Shown here piece by piece: positions 17,089-25,983 of a DNA stretch of 64,000 nucleotides. A program made the translations under genes and the position numbers. This DNA is from Caldilineaceae bacterium SB0661_bin_34. GTDB lineage: Bacteria; Chloroflexota; Anaerolineae; Caldilineales; Caldilineaceae. The notes beneath the pieces are model-generated. The model saw nothing but the letters and a program-made list of their open reading frames with translations. It was not told the DNA's origin and searched no databases. How positions within the stretch are numbered: position 1 is the stretch's first letter; the number at the start of each line of letters is the position of its first letter. The stretch spans positions 36,250 to 100,249 of the forward strand of contig VXMJ01000017.1 of the NCBI GenBank assembly GCA_009841145.1. The letters run 5' to 3'.

Positions 17089-18288
17089 ATGGATCCGGCT
17101 CCGGCCACGACTGAACTCCTGGCGCGCCTGGACCGTGTCCTGAGCGAAGACATCCGGCCGCTGGAAGCGGACCTGCTCCAGCGCGGGCCGGAAGCCGTGG
17201 ACGCATCGTTGATGCAACTGCGCCGGGCGCACCGCGCGCAGGGCCTGTGGAATTTCCAGTTGCCCCAACACTTGGACGGCGTTGGCCTGTCCCTGTCGGA
17301 GTTCGCCCATGTCAGCGAGAGGCTTGGCCAAAGCCCCCTCGCCCATGCCGCCTTCAACTGCCAGGCCCCGGACGCAGGCAATATGGAAATCCTGGAACGG
17401 CAGGCCACCTCCGCGCAAAAGGAACGGTTCCTGCTGCCCCTAGTCCGCGGCGAAATCCGCAGTTGCTTTGCCATGACCGAACCGGAGCATGCGGGTTCCA
17501 ACCCCGTATGGATGAGCACATCGGCTTCCCGGCAAGGAGGCGGATGGCTGCTGAACGGCCACAAGTGGTTTGTGACCAGCGCCCACGGGGCCGACTTCGC
17601 GCTGGTCATGGCCATCACCGATCCCGACGCGCCGCGTCACGGCCGGGCCAGCCAGTTCCTGGTGCCCATGGACACGCCCGGCGTGGAGCACGTACGCCGA
17701 ATTCGCATCATGGGCGAGGAGGGATCCAGCTGGTTCAGCCACTCGGAACTGCGCTTCAGGGATGTGGCGCTGCCCGCCGACGCACTGCTGGGACCCCGCG
17801 GTTCCGGCTTCCACGTGGCCCAGGAACGCCTGGGTCCCGGACGCATCCATCACTGCATGCGCTGGCTCGGCATTTGCCGCCGGGCACTCGACATGATGGC
17901 ATCCCATGGGGTATCCCGGGAAGTGGCTCCGGGACGGGCCCTGGGCACGCGGCAGTCGTTTCAGCATGCCTTGGCCGAACTCGAGGCGTCGGTTGCGGGC
18001 GCCCGCTTGCTGGTCCTGGACACGGCGCGTCAAATCGAACGGAAGGGCCACGCCGAGCTGCGCAGCCGGATCTCCATGATCAAGTTTCATACCGCGGGCG
18101 TTCTGCAGGACGTGGTGGACGCGGCCATTCAAGCCATGGGGGCCGCTGGAGTCAGCGACGATCATGTCCTGTCCTGGTGGTACCGGCACGAACGCTGCGC
18201 ACGCATCTACGACGGCACCGACGAAGTACACAAGACAGTGGTGGCCCGGGACCTGTTGGCTCGGCATGGACTCCAAGTCGGTTTCTAA
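17089..18288 (+). CDS. acyl-CoA dehydrogenase family protein (ACAD10/11-like)
   Basis: A 399-aa flavoprotein of the acyl-CoA dehydrogenase fold: helical N-domain, middle beta-domain with the flavin-contacting CFAMTEPEHAGSNP, and C-terminal helical domain ending in RIYDGTDEVHK. It is followed 23 bp later by an APH-fold kinase gene. In human ACAD10/11 and in the Pseudomonas levulinate pathway, an APH-like kinase and such a dehydrogenase act together: 4-hydroxyacyl-CoA is phosphorylated, then phosphate is eliminated and the product isomerised. By context I infer that role here. It could be an ordinary short-chain acyl-CoA dehydrogenase instead. Confidence 0.88.
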   Translation: MDPAPATTELLARLDRVLSEDIRPLEADLLQRGPEAVDASLMQLRRAHRAQGLWNFQLPQHLDGVGLSLSEFAHVSERLGQSPLAHAAFNCQAPDAGNMEILERQATSAQKERFLLPLVRGEIRSCFAMTEPEHAGSNPVWMSTSASRQGGGWLLNGHKWFVTSAHGADFALVMAITDPDAPRHGRASQFLVPMDTPGVEHVRRIRIMGEEGSSWFSHSELRFRDVALPADALLGPRGSGFHVAQERLGPGRIHHCMRWLGICRRALDMMASHGVSREVAPGRALGTRQSFQHALAELEASVAGARLLVLDTARQIERKGHAELRSRISMIKFHTAGVLQDVVDAAIQAMGAAGVSDDHVLSWWYRHERCARIYDGTDEVHKTVVARDLLARHGLQVGF

Positions 18289-18311
18289 CTGTTGCGCGGA
18301 ACCCACTTGCC

Positions 18312-19415
18312 ATGACCGGCTCCTGTCAGGACCCGAAGCTTCCCCTCGATGTGCCCACCCCGGTCCAACCGGGCACTGAGATCGACCTCGGCCGACTGAC
18401 GGAGGCCCTCCGCGAGACCGACACCGGCCTGGAACCGCCGTTCCGCCTGCACCAGTATCCGCGCGGGTTTTCCTGGCTGACCTACCGGGTTACCGACGGC
18501 CGCGGCCGCCGGTGCGTCCTCAGAACGCCACCGCGCGGAGTCCATATCGCCCGGGCCCACGATCCCGCCCGCGAGCACCGCATCCTCTCGGGCCTAAAGC
18601 CCGTCTATCCGTTGGTACCCCGCGCCCTGGCCTGCCGTACGGACGCCAATCCCCTCGGTACACCCTTTCTGTTGATGGAACAGGTGAACGGTGCGATCCT
18701 GCGTGCCAATCCGGACACGGCTCCCGATGCCGCCTCCATGCGGACCATCGGGCACAGCCTGGTTGCCAACCTGGTCCGGCTGCACGGCCTCGACCTACGT
18801 GTCACCGACTTGGCCGACCTGGGCTATCCAGACGGGTTTGTACTGCGCCAGGTGCGCGGCTGGCAGGGCCGCTACGCAGCGGCCCGCACCGAGAATACCC
18901 CGGACTCGGCGGACATCGCCGCGTGGCTTGAGGACAACCTGCCGGCATCACCGGCGCCCACCCTGATTCACAACGACTACAAGCACGACAACCTGGTGTT
19001 GGCGCCGGAACCGCCCCACGAACTTCGGGCTGTTCTGGACTGGGAGATGGCCACCCGGGGCGACCCCCTGATGGACCTGGGGTCCAGCCTGGCCTATTGG
19101 GTGACGGCGGACGATCCGCCGGCCATGCGGGAGCTACAGCACAGCCCCACCTACCTGCCCGGCAATCCAACCCGCGCCGAGGTTGTGGAACAATATGCCG
19201 CCCAAAGCGGCCGGGCCGTTGACGACATCGTGTTCTACTTCGTGTTCGGCAACCTCAAGCTGGCTGCCATTCTGCAGCAGCTGTACCGGCGCTGGGCCGA
19301 CGGGCTCACGCGCGAGGCGCGCTACGAGCGCCTTCACACCGAGGTGGCAACCTGCCTGCAAACGGCTCGGCAAGCCATGCAGCTGGGCCGCATCGACAGT
19401 TTGTACACGGTCTGA
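18312..19415 (+). CDS. phosphotransferase family protein (APH fold, ACAD10/11-type kinase)
   Basis: A 367-aa aminoglycoside-phosphotransferase-fold kinase. The catalytic loop HNDYKHDN spans residues 220-227 (Asp222, Asn227), and the magnesium Asp243 is in LDWEMATRGDP. The N-lobe has the YPRGFSWLTYRV and CVLRTPP segments typical of ACAD10/11-associated kinases rather than drug-resistance enzymes. The frame stays open far upstream through the dehydrogenase, but that part is a shadow; the ATG at 18312 follows a weak GGAA. Probable substrate: a 4-hydroxyacyl-CoA made available to the neighbouring dehydrogenase. Confidence 0.9.
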   Translation: MTGSCQDPKLPLDVPTPVQPGTEIDLGRLTEALRETDTGLEPPFRLHQYPRGFSWLTYRVTDGRGRRCVLRTPPRGVHIARAHDPAREHRILSGLKPVYPLVPRALACRTDANPLGTPFLLMEQVNGAILRANPDTAPDAASMRTIGHSLVANLVRLHGLDLRVTDLADLGYPDGFVLRQVRGWQGRYAAARTENTPDSADIAAWLEDNLPASPAPTLIHNDYKHDNLVLAPEPPHELRAVLDWEMATRGDPLMDLGSSLAYWVTADDPPAMRELQHSPTYLPGNPTRAEVVEQYAAQSGRAVDDIVFYFVFGNLKLAAILQQLYRRWADGLTREARYERLHTEVATCLQTARQAMQLGRIDSLYTV

Positions 19416-19452
19416 ATTCCGTCCCCTGGACCCTTGAAAGGAGCAATCCCCA

Positions 19453-20235
19453 GTGATTCAATTCGGCATCTGCAACCCTTTGACCAACCACGAACTGGCC
19501 GCGGCAGGCGGCTGCGACTACCTTGAGTGCGGCGTCTCGGAACTACTCCCTCTCATCCCCGAAGACGATCATCCCGATGTCGAGGCCCGCATGGCGGAGT
19601 TCGCCGCCACCGCACTGCCCGTCAAGGCGTTTGCCGGCTTCATCCCGGCCGATCTGAAGGTCACCGGGCCCGAAGTCGAGTGGGGCCGCCTGTCCGCCTA
19701 TCTGGACACCGCCCTGCGGCGGGCCAGCCAGGTGGGAGCCGATATCGTGGTCTGGGGCAGCGGCCACTCCCGTCATGTCCCGGACGGCTTTGCCCGCGAC
19801 GCGGCGGAGGAACAGGTGGTCCGCTTCCTACACTTGGCCGGTCACTGGGCCGAGCAGCATGGCGTCACCATCGCGATCGAGCCCCTCAACACCAAGGAGT
19901 CCAACATCGTCAACTCGGTCAGCGAGGGGGTCAACTTCGCCGAGCGCATAGCCCATCCCCGCATTCGCGTCCTGGCCGACTTCTACCACATGCAGGAGGA
20001 GGACGAGCCGACCGACGTCATTTCACGCTTCGGACCCTGGCTGAGCCACATGCACACGGCCGACACCGGCCGGTTGTATGCCGGTTCCGGCGACTATCCC
20101 TACGCCGACTTCGTGACGGAGGTCAACAAGGCGGGTTACCAAGGCATGCTTTCGGTGGAGTGCCGCTGGGGCGAGGATCTGGCCGGAGAAATCAAGGCCA
20201 GCGTGGACTACCTGAAGTCCCTGTGGGCCACCTGA
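19453..20235 (+). CDS. sugar phosphate isomerase/epimerase family TIM barrel
   Basis: A 260-aa AP-endonuclease-2-type TIM barrel. Metal-site-like segments are DYLECGVSE, ADIVVWGSG, VTIAIEPLN, VLADFYHMQEED, SHMHTADT and LSVECRWG. Similar proteins interconvert keto-sugars. It starts at a GTG preceded by GAAAGGAGC, 37 bp after the kinase gene, so it may share that transcript. It is distinct from the epimerase at 9.7 kb. Confidence 0.88.
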   Translation: MIQFGICNPLTNHELAAAGGCDYLECGVSELLPLIPEDDHPDVEARMAEFAATALPVKAFAGFIPADLKVTGPEVEWGRLSAYLDTALRRASQVGADIVVWGSGHSRHVPDGFARDAAEEQVVRFLHLAGHWAEQHGVTIAIEPLNTKESNIVNSVSEGVNFAERIAHPRIRVLADFYHMQEEDEPTDVISRFGPWLSHMHTADTGRLYAGSGDYPYADFVTEVNKAGYQGMLSVECRWGEDLAGEIKASVDYLKSLWAT

Positions 20236-20346
20236 CCAACGACTCTGAACAGTACCCGTGCAAACTGCATCAGGCTTGTGCAGGGTGCACAAGCAATTGG
20301 TGTCAAATTCGTTGGGATAGCCATTCATCAATCTCTGGCAGGTACC

Positions 20347-20352
20347 TATACT
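20347..20352 (+). promoter_or_regulatory. possible -10 box (TATACT) for the small peptide gene
   Basis: TATACT lies 51 bp before the small ORF, with no good -35. It is followed by an imperfect inverted repeat (ATGCTCA at 20354-20360 and TGAGCAT at 20373-20379). Confidence 0.35.
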
Positions 20353-20402
20353 GATGCTCAGTTGTCAATCGTTGAGCATTAGTTACCAAAGAGGAGACTG
20401 AC

Positions 20403-20498
20403 ATGGCCCTACTCATTGCAATCGGAGGATTTGCAGCCCTCTTCACCATGTGGGTCGTGCTGCCGAAGGTTCTTCACAATCGGGCCTCCTCCGAGTAG
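20403..20498 (+). CDS. 31-aa small hydrophobic (membrane) peptide
   Basis: ATG to TAG encodes 31 residues beginning MALLIAIGGFAALFTMWVVL and ending with a basic and polar tail (PKVLHNRASSE). It is a single predicted membrane helix with a cytoplasmic positive tail. GAGGAG lies 6 nt before the ATG, a -10-like box lies upstream, and a tandem hairpin plus T-run terminator follows 24-80 bp later, so it has the layout of a complete transcription unit. I do not recognise a family. Short single-helix peptides of this type are often accessory subunits of membrane complexes or toxins; neither can be decided here. Confidence 0.6.
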   Translation: MALLIAIGGFAALFTMWVVLPKVLHNRASSE

Positions 20499-20522
20499 GA
20501 GTCAATCCGGCCAACAAGCGAA

Positions 20523-20579
20523 CATCCCGCCGGACAAGGGCGGGATGGGATGAAAAGGAGGCGGTTTCGCCTCCTTTTT
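20523..20579 (+). terminator. tandem hairpins ending in a strong intrinsic terminator
   Basis: A first stem (20523-20531 with 20539-20547, 9 bp exact) is followed by AAAAGGAGGCG-GTTT-CGCCTCCTTTT (20553-20578), an 11-bp stem with tetraloop ending in five Ts. This is a textbook rho-independent terminator for the small ORF. The A-run makes it usable from the other strand too. Confidence 0.88.
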
Positions 20580-20823
20580 GCTGTCCGATTTTGGAAGGGC
20601 CGTCGGGAGGAACGGCCAATGCAACGTCAATTGCCCGGTCCCGGGCTCCGCGGCAACGCTCGCCGCCTTGACTGTCTGTGTACTGCGATTATGATCGGGA
20701 ACGGGCGCACATACTGAATCGGGTCGGCCGCCACATGTCCCCACCTGCGGGACGTTCGGCCACTGCCAAGCTGACCGACGAAGAGTCCGCCCAGTCGCAG
20801 TTCCATGTCTTTCCGATCGGGTC

Positions 20824-21558
20824 ATGACCCCATCTCCCCTCAACAACGTTGACTTAAGCCAGTCGCTCGGGCGCAAGACGTACGAAAAGCGACTGATCCC
20901 GCTCCAGGAACGCTTTCTGGCCCTGCGCCTGCAACTGGGAGGCCAGGTCGGAAATACCCTGGGACCGCCCCTGCTCATCCTGTTCGAGGGATGGGATGCC
21001 GCCGGCAAGGGCGGGTGCATTCGCCGACTGGTTCAGCCGCTGGATCCACGGCACTTCACCGTGCATCAGTACCAGGCTCCGACCCCGCGTGAGAAGCGGC
21101 ACCACTTCCTGTGGCGCTTCTGGCCGGCGGTTCCGGGCTACGGCGGCATGTGCATTTTCGATCGCACCTGGTACGGGCGAGTGCTGGTGGAGCGAGTGGA
21201 AGAGTTTGCCTCGCGCACGGAGTGGTACCGGGCTTACGAGGAAATCAGGAACTTCGAGTCCCTGCTCATCATGGAGGACGTACTCCTGATCAAGTTCTTC
21301 CTGCACATTTCCCCGGAGGAACAGACCTTGCGGTTCAAACGCCGCGAGCGCGATCCGCTGAAGAACTGGAAACTGACAGAGGAAGACTGGCGCAACCGTG
21401 CCAAGTTACCCGCCTACACCGAAGCCATCGAGGACATGCTGCACGAAACCCATACCGCCATCGCCCCGTGGACCGTCGTGCCGGCCGAGTCCAAGCGGTT
21501 CGCCCGCATCCAGGTGCTGGAAACCGTGATTGCCAAACTGGAAGCCGCGCTCGATTAA
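20824..21558 (+). CDS. polyphosphate kinase 2 (PPK2) family protein
   Basis: A 244-aa single-domain PPK2-type kinase. Walker A is GWDAAGKGG (56-64), the lid and phosphate-binding region includes APTPREKRHHFLWRFW, and Walker B is IFDRTWYGR (111-119). These enzymes transfer phosphate between polyphosphate and nucleoside mono- or diphosphates; the class cannot be set from sequence alone. The next gene is a nucleoside deoxyribosyltransferase, pointing to nucleotide metabolism or salvage. The start is an ATG at 20824 with no clear ribosome-binding site. Confidence 0.93.
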   Translation: MTPSPLNNVDLSQSLGRKTYEKRLIPLQERFLALRLQLGGQVGNTLGPPLLILFEGWDAAGKGGCIRRLVQPLDPRHFTVHQYQAPTPREKRHHFLWRFWPAVPGYGGMCIFDRTWYGRVLVERVEEFASRTEWYRAYEEIRNFESLLIMEDVLLIKFFLHISPEEQTLRFKRRERDPLKNWKLTEEDWRNRAKLPAYTEAIEDMLHETHTAIAPWTVVPAESKRFARIQVLETVIAKLEAALD

Positions 21559-21580
21559 TCGCAACCGACAGGTGCCCAAC

Positions 21581-22078
21581 ATGTCAAAGAAAACGCTGTA
21601 CCTGGCCAACCCGTACGGCTTCAACCGTTTGGTGGCCGAAGGTCCCCTGTTGGAGATTCAGGGAAAGCTCGAGGCCATGGGCTTCGAGGTGTGGGAGCCG
21701 TTCCAGCGCAACAACCAGCACGACCGAACCGATCTGGCCGCGTTCTACTACCGGGTTGGCCAGTGCGACAAGAACGATGTCCGCGACTGCGACGGCGTCT
21801 TTGCCATCACGGATGGGTCCCCACCGGACGAGGGGGTCATGATCGAGGTCGGCCTGGCGATCGCGTGGAAGCGGCCGGTCTTCTTCTATCGCGCGGACAC
21901 CCGACACTGCAGCGACACGAGCGTGTATCCGCTCAACATCATGCTGTTTGTCGGCCTAGCCGACGCGGAAGTCTGGAAACGCTACTGGTACACCGACGTG
22001 ACCGACCTGGACAATCCGGACAAGGCCTTGTCCCTATTTGCCGCCGGTGAGCCCCTGCCCGGGTTCCTGCAGGACTGA
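21581..22078 (+). CDS. nucleoside 2-deoxyribosyltransferase family protein
   Basis: A 165-aa protein of the NDT/RCL fold. YLANPYGF opens the nucleotide-binding fold, DCDGVFAITDG (69-79) is the conserved aspartate loop and Glu89 in DEGVMIEVGLA is the probable nucleophile. It swaps or hydrolyses the base of deoxynucleosides. I start at ATG 21581; an in-frame ATG at 21530 lies inside the PPK2 gene. It follows PPK2 by 22 bp, so the pair are probably co-transcribed. Confidence 0.88.
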   Translation: MSKKTLYLANPYGFNRLVAEGPLLEIQGKLEAMGFEVWEPFQRNNQHDRTDLAAFYYRVGQCDKNDVRDCDGVFAITDGSPPDEGVMIEVGLAIAWKRPVFFYRADTRHCSDTSVYPLNIMLFVGLADAEVWKRYWYTDVTDLDNPDKALSLFAAGEPLPGFLQD

Positions 22079-22114
22079 CGCCCCCTTGCAGGCTGCCGGC
22101 CCTGCGGTCCGCCA

Positions 22115-23530
22115 TCACACGGAATCGTCTTCCTGCCTGGACGTCTCCGGTACCAGGCCGGTCATGTACCGGCGCAAGTTGGCACAGGCCGGGTCGTCCC
22201 AACGGTTGTCGAACTCCATCGGGTCCTGTTCCAGGTCGAACAGTTCGCCCAGTCCAGTACCGTGGTAGCGGACCAGCTTCCAGCCTTCGGTCCGAATCAT
22301 GGTTCCGTGGCTGCGTTTCGGTTCCCGCCCCAGGTTGAGGGCACCGTGGTAGTCGCACCGCACAAACTCCCGATGGCTGTTGGTCGGCACCTGGCCCATC
22401 AACAACGGCAATAGACTTCGGCCCGGCAGTTCGTCTGGGACATCAAGGCCTGCGCCGTCCATGAAGGTCGGCACCAGATCGGTCAGTTCAACCAGGGCAT
22501 CGCTGACGACGCCTTCCTGCACGCGTCCGGGCCATGACACGACGAGTGGCACGCGGACCAAGCCTTCGTAGAAGCGGCAACCCTTGCCCCAAAGTCCATG
22601 ATCGCCCAGCATGTCGCCGTGGTCCGACATGAAGACGACCAGCGTCCGGTCCCTTTGACCGGTCTCTGTCAGGGCCTTGATCACGCGTCCGACATTGTCG
22701 TCAATCAATTCGATCATGGCGTGGTAGGCCGCCTTCCGACAGCCGTCGTCCTCCGGATCCGGGGGCTTCGCCGATGTCTGAAAGTCCACATCCCCCAACC
22801 TGGACTGGGCATCAAGATCGCTGTGCCTGAAAGTCGGGTCGGGCATCGCAGCCGGGTCGAACCGGGCGAGATAGTCCGGTGGCGGGTCAAAGGGCGGATG
22901 CGGGTCGAAGAGGTTCATGCTGGCGAGCCACGGACTGGCAAGCCCTCCGGCAATGAACTCGATGGCCGTATCGGCACAAAACGTGGTCTGGTGGCACTCC
23001 GCCGGAATGGGTCCCCCACAACGTCGCATCTTCCCTAGATCGAACCCTCTGTCCCGGACCCAGCTGGCGTAGGCATGGCGCCGCCCCCAGTCATCGAAGG
23101 GGCTGTGGCTCCACTGAAAGACGCGATACCCGTCGTCGCGCGGCCGCGCCTCGGGTTCAAACACGCGGACGCCATGTACACGGCTGTCCTGCGCTTCCCG
23201 CTGATAGGCACCTGCCAGGTGCAACTTGCCGACCAGGCCACAGTCGTAGCCGGCCTGGTCCCGCAGCAGGCGCGGCAGCAAATCGGCGCGCTCCGGCCAC
23301 CGGTCGTTGTTGTTGCGCCCGGCACCAATCGCGCCAGGATAGCGACCGGTCAGGAAACTGGATCGGCTGGGCGTGCAAACCGGACTTTGGCAATACGCGT
23401 TCTGAAACACGGTGCCAGTGGCGCACAGTCGGTCCAGGTTGGGTGTGTGGGCATGGGGATTGCCCAACGCACCGATGGTGTCCAGACGCTGCTGATCCGT
23501 GCAAATCCAGAGGACGTTGGGGCGGTTCAA
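22115..23530 (-). CDS. sulfatase (formylglycine-dependent)
   Basis: A 471-aa sulfatase. WICTDQQRLDT gives the metal Asp12/Gln13, CTPSRSSFLTGR at Cys52 is the perfect formylglycine consensus, and VFMSDHGDMLGDHGLWGKG provides further metal ligands. No signal peptide. It differs from the sulfatase at 7.1 kb and is likely to act on another sulfated ligand. Its start overlaps the upstream methyltransferase stop by 4 nt (ATGA), so the two are translationally coupled. Confidence 0.94.
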   Translation of the reverse strand: MNRPNVLWICTDQQRLDTIGALGNPHAHTPNLDRLCATGTVFQNAYCQSPVCTPSRSSFLTGRYPGAIGAGRNNNDRWPERADLLPRLLRDQAGYDCGLVGKLHLAGAYQREAQDSRVHGVRVFEPEARPRDDGYRVFQWSHSPFDDWGRRHAYASWVRDRGFDLGKMRRCGGPIPAECHQTTFCADTAIEFIAGGLASPWLASMNLFDPHPPFDPPPDYLARFDPAAMPDPTFRHSDLDAQSRLGDVDFQTSAKPPDPEDDGCRKAAYHAMIELIDDNVGRVIKALTETGQRDRTLVVFMSDHGDMLGDHGLWGKGCRFYEGLVRVPLVVSWPGRVQEGVVSDALVELTDLVPTFMDGAGLDVPDELPGRSLLPLLMGQVPTNSHREFVRCDYHGALNLGREPKRSHGTMIRTEGWKLVRYHGTGLGELFDLEQDPMEFDNRWDDPACANLRRYMTGLVPETSRQEDDSV

Positions 23531-24216
23531 GACATGGGTTCCTCAACCCGCAGCATTTGGTTTCCGTTCCGCATGAACTCGTAGTTGACCAACACCAACT
23601 CCGCACACAGGCCTGCCGCGCGGCAGGCCGCCACAACCCCTGACACGTGAGGGGAAGGCGCGCCGCCCAACTGCAGCAGGGGGAACACCCGGACTTCCCG
23701 GGCCACCCTGAGCATCTCCTGCATGGCCCGCACGTGGAATTCCAGGTCAAACTGCTGGCTGTATAGGAAAAGGAAATGGGAACACAGGGCCAAGTCAAAC
23801 GTCCCATCGGAGAACGGCAGATCCGGCAGGGACGCGTCGATGTAGCGGCCCTCGGCCTTGCCGCAGGGAAAGTCTTCCAAAAACAGATGCTGGGCCTTCA
23901 TCCGGAGTTGGCCCAGTGCCTCCGGCGAACTTATGCGGTCCCACACGAAGTCCTGTCGGTTGCACCGCGCCTGCTCCAACATCAGATCGAACGCCTCGCG
24001 ACCCTGCTGCGCAATGGCCTCCGGCGTCAAGGCATACAACGGGTCAACGGACACCACGCGGCATCCCTGTGCCGTCATCTCCGCATTGAAGCTGGCCGGT
24101 CCGTCCGCACATCCCAGGATGCATCCCGCCTTGTCCTGTGGCGACAGACTGAACATGGCCTCGTATTCATCGAGGGTCCGCCCCCAGGGAACGACTTGGT
24201 CAATCGAGAACGGCAT
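23527..24216 (-). CDS. class I SAM-dependent methyltransferase-like protein
   Basis: A 229-aa protein with a Rossmann-type SAM site: motif I ILGCADGPASF (33-43), an acidic loop VSVDPLY (55-61), and the post-motif DGTFDLALCSHFLFLY (~137-152) typical of class I methyltransferases. The target is unknown. It overlaps the downstream sulfatase by 4 nt, a fixed pairing that suggests it acts on the same substrate, perhaps a methylated and sulfated sugar. A small fraction of the family has lost activity; I see no obvious loss here. Confidence 0.8.
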   Translation of the reverse strand: MPFSIDQVVPWGRTLDEYEAMFSLSPQDKAGCILGCADGPASFNAEMTAQGCRVVSVDPLYALTPEAIAQQGREAFDLMLEQARCNRQDFVWDRISSPEALGQLRMKAQHLFLEDFPCGKAEGRYIDASLPDLPFSDGTFDLALCSHFLFLYSQQFDLEFHVRAMQEMLRVAREVRVFPLLQLGGAPSPHVSGVVAACRAAGLCAELVLVNYEFMRNGNQMLRVEEPMS

Positions 24217-24297
24217 CGCCGGTCACCAGGTTGTGGTTGTGCGGAAGTGTCCGGGAGCAGCGACTGTCGACTGCGGGACTTTGGGTAGAGGGACGCA

Positions 24298-25884
24298 TCA
24301 GACCGCGATGTTGCGGGCATGGTCCGGCCAGTGCAGGTCGGCGCCGCCACGAGCCAGGAGCCCCTGGTACTCGCTTAGCAGCCCTTCACCATGCAACACG
24401 CCGCGCGGCAACGTGCCCCTCTGCAGGCTGAACGCCGCCAGGGTACCCGCCGCTTCCCCGATCGCCCACTCCACGGGATGCAGCCGGTAACAGCCGTTGG
24501 TGATATGGGTAACTCCGAGGTTCTTGCACGCAGGCAGGACGTTTTCGACCCGCACGGGGATCAAGGCGCCCAACGGAATCTGGAATGGATAGGAGCCGAC
24601 ATAGACGTAGTTCCGGTTCGCGGAACTGGGATGCAGGTCAATCCGGTAGCAGCCCGTGCCCACAGTGTCCGGAAAGGACTCGGCTCCCTTCAGGTTTCCT
24701 CTCTGCTCCAGGCCCACGTGTTCCTCCAGGACGGTGAACTCCGCCCTGATGCGACGGGACTCGCGCACGTAGACATGCTTGGCAAGACCATCTTGCGAGC
24801 CGACCACGTCCTCTCTCAGCTTAAGCCCCTGATAGCCCGTCCCGCCGTCCACCCGCGGAGCCTCGGTCTGCATCCAATACAGCCACGACAGACTTAGCTG
24901 GCGCGCCTCCCACAGTGCCTGTTCCCGCACGGTTGCCGACACGCCGAGCAATGGCTTGGCCCAATAATCGTTCTGGGGCCAGTTAATTAGCGACACATCG
25001 CCGATGCCGGAATCCGGTTCCATGAGTCCGGCATCCAGCAGCCGGCGGTAGCGCCACCGTTCCCGCGACCGCTCCGGATGGTCCGGTGCATGGAAAATCG
25101 GCGCGAACCGGCGCTCCAGCGTGATCGGGTCGCAATCGTGCCAGTCGAAAAACCGGCCGGGCCAGAAGTCCGGCCGATAGTTCCTCCAAACGGAGTACAT
25201 GTCCGGTTGTTCGATTACATGGTCCTCGTCCGGATGGTGGGAGAGCGCGAAACACCACGTGATGGACTGCTGGTCCATCAGATCGGCATCGCCCGGCAGG
25301 GCATGCAGTTCGCCAGTCTCCCGCTGACTTTCGGCCCCGATCACATGTTCAACCTCGGCCAGTTCCAGGAGATCACCAAGTTCCGATGCATCCAGAACGT
25401 ACGGAGCCCTGATCCATCGGGTTTGGCCGTACCGGTTGTCCTGCAGTTCCACTGCATCGAGGCGGTCGCCTGCGGTCTGAACGGCAACCGGTTCGTGTTC
25501 AAGCAGCAACCGCAGATTGCCCCGCGCCAAATGAGGGGCAGCCATCTCCATGAGAACCGCGTGGGCCACCCGCGGCTCGTGACACAGTCGGCTCACATAT
25601 CCGTTCCCCGGATTCAGGAGGCTGGTACCCCGCGCTTCAGCCGTAAGCGGGTAGTGCCTGCGGTAATAGTCCCGCACCCCCTGCCGGAAACGACGGTAGT
25701 TGCGGCAGGACCCGTGACTCTCAATCCATGGATGTTCGTCCGGTGGCACCGCCTGAACGGTCAACTGGCCCCCAATCCAGTCCGTGGGCTCGGTCAACAC
25801 CACGCGCAGCCCCATGGCAGCAGCCCGCATGGCTGCCGCCATGCCGCCTGTTCCGCCTCCGACAATCAGGATGTCCGTGTCCAC
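24298..25884 (-). CDS. FAD-dependent oxidoreductase (FAD_oxidored type)
   Basis: A 528-aa flavoprotein starting with the dinucleotide-binding fold ILIVGGGTGGMAAAMRA (GxGxxG at 9-14). TDWIGGQLTVQ and later GCYRIDLHPS and CKNLGVTHITNGCYRLHPVEW are typical of the FAD_oxidored family found beside carbohydrate-catabolic and sulfatase genes. Substrate unknown, probably a sugar or its acid. No signal peptide. Leftward, it lies between an aminotransferase (99 bp upstream) and the methyltransferase/sulfatase pair. Confidence 0.88.
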   Translation of the reverse strand: MDTDILIVGGGTGGMAAAMRAAAMGLRVVLTEPTDWIGGQLTVQAVPPDEHPWIESHGSCRNYRRFRQGVRDYYRRHYPLTAEARGTSLLNPGNGYVSRLCHEPRVAHAVLMEMAAPHLARGNLRLLLEHEPVAVQTAGDRLDAVELQDNRYGQTRWIRAPYVLDASELGDLLELAEVEHVIGAESQRETGELHALPGDADLMDQQSITWCFALSHHPDEDHVIEQPDMYSVWRNYRPDFWPGRFFDWHDCDPITLERRFAPIFHAPDHPERSRERWRYRRLLDAGLMEPDSGIGDVSLINWPQNDYWAKPLLGVSATVREQALWEARQLSLSWLYWMQTEAPRVDGGTGYQGLKLREDVVGSQDGLAKHVYVRESRRIRAEFTVLEEHVGLEQRGNLKGAESFPDTVGTGCYRIDLHPSSANRNYVYVGSYPFQIPLGALIPVRVENVLPACKNLGVTHITNGCYRLHPVEWAIGEAAGTLAAFSLQRGTLPRGVLHGEGLLSEYQGLLARGGADLHWPDHARNIAV

Positions 25885-25983
25885 GGTTGTTAGTCCCAGA
25901 GTTTGGTCGCAGGTCCGGGGAGGTGTGCGCTTCCCATCGGTGCAGTACCGGGCGGGACAAACTCCTGTCCGTGGTGTGCCAGG

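Noticed and set aside
17247..18311. Upstream part of a 722-aa plus-strand frame
   Set aside because: It is a shadow of the acyl-CoA dehydrogenase; the kinase starts at ATG 18312.
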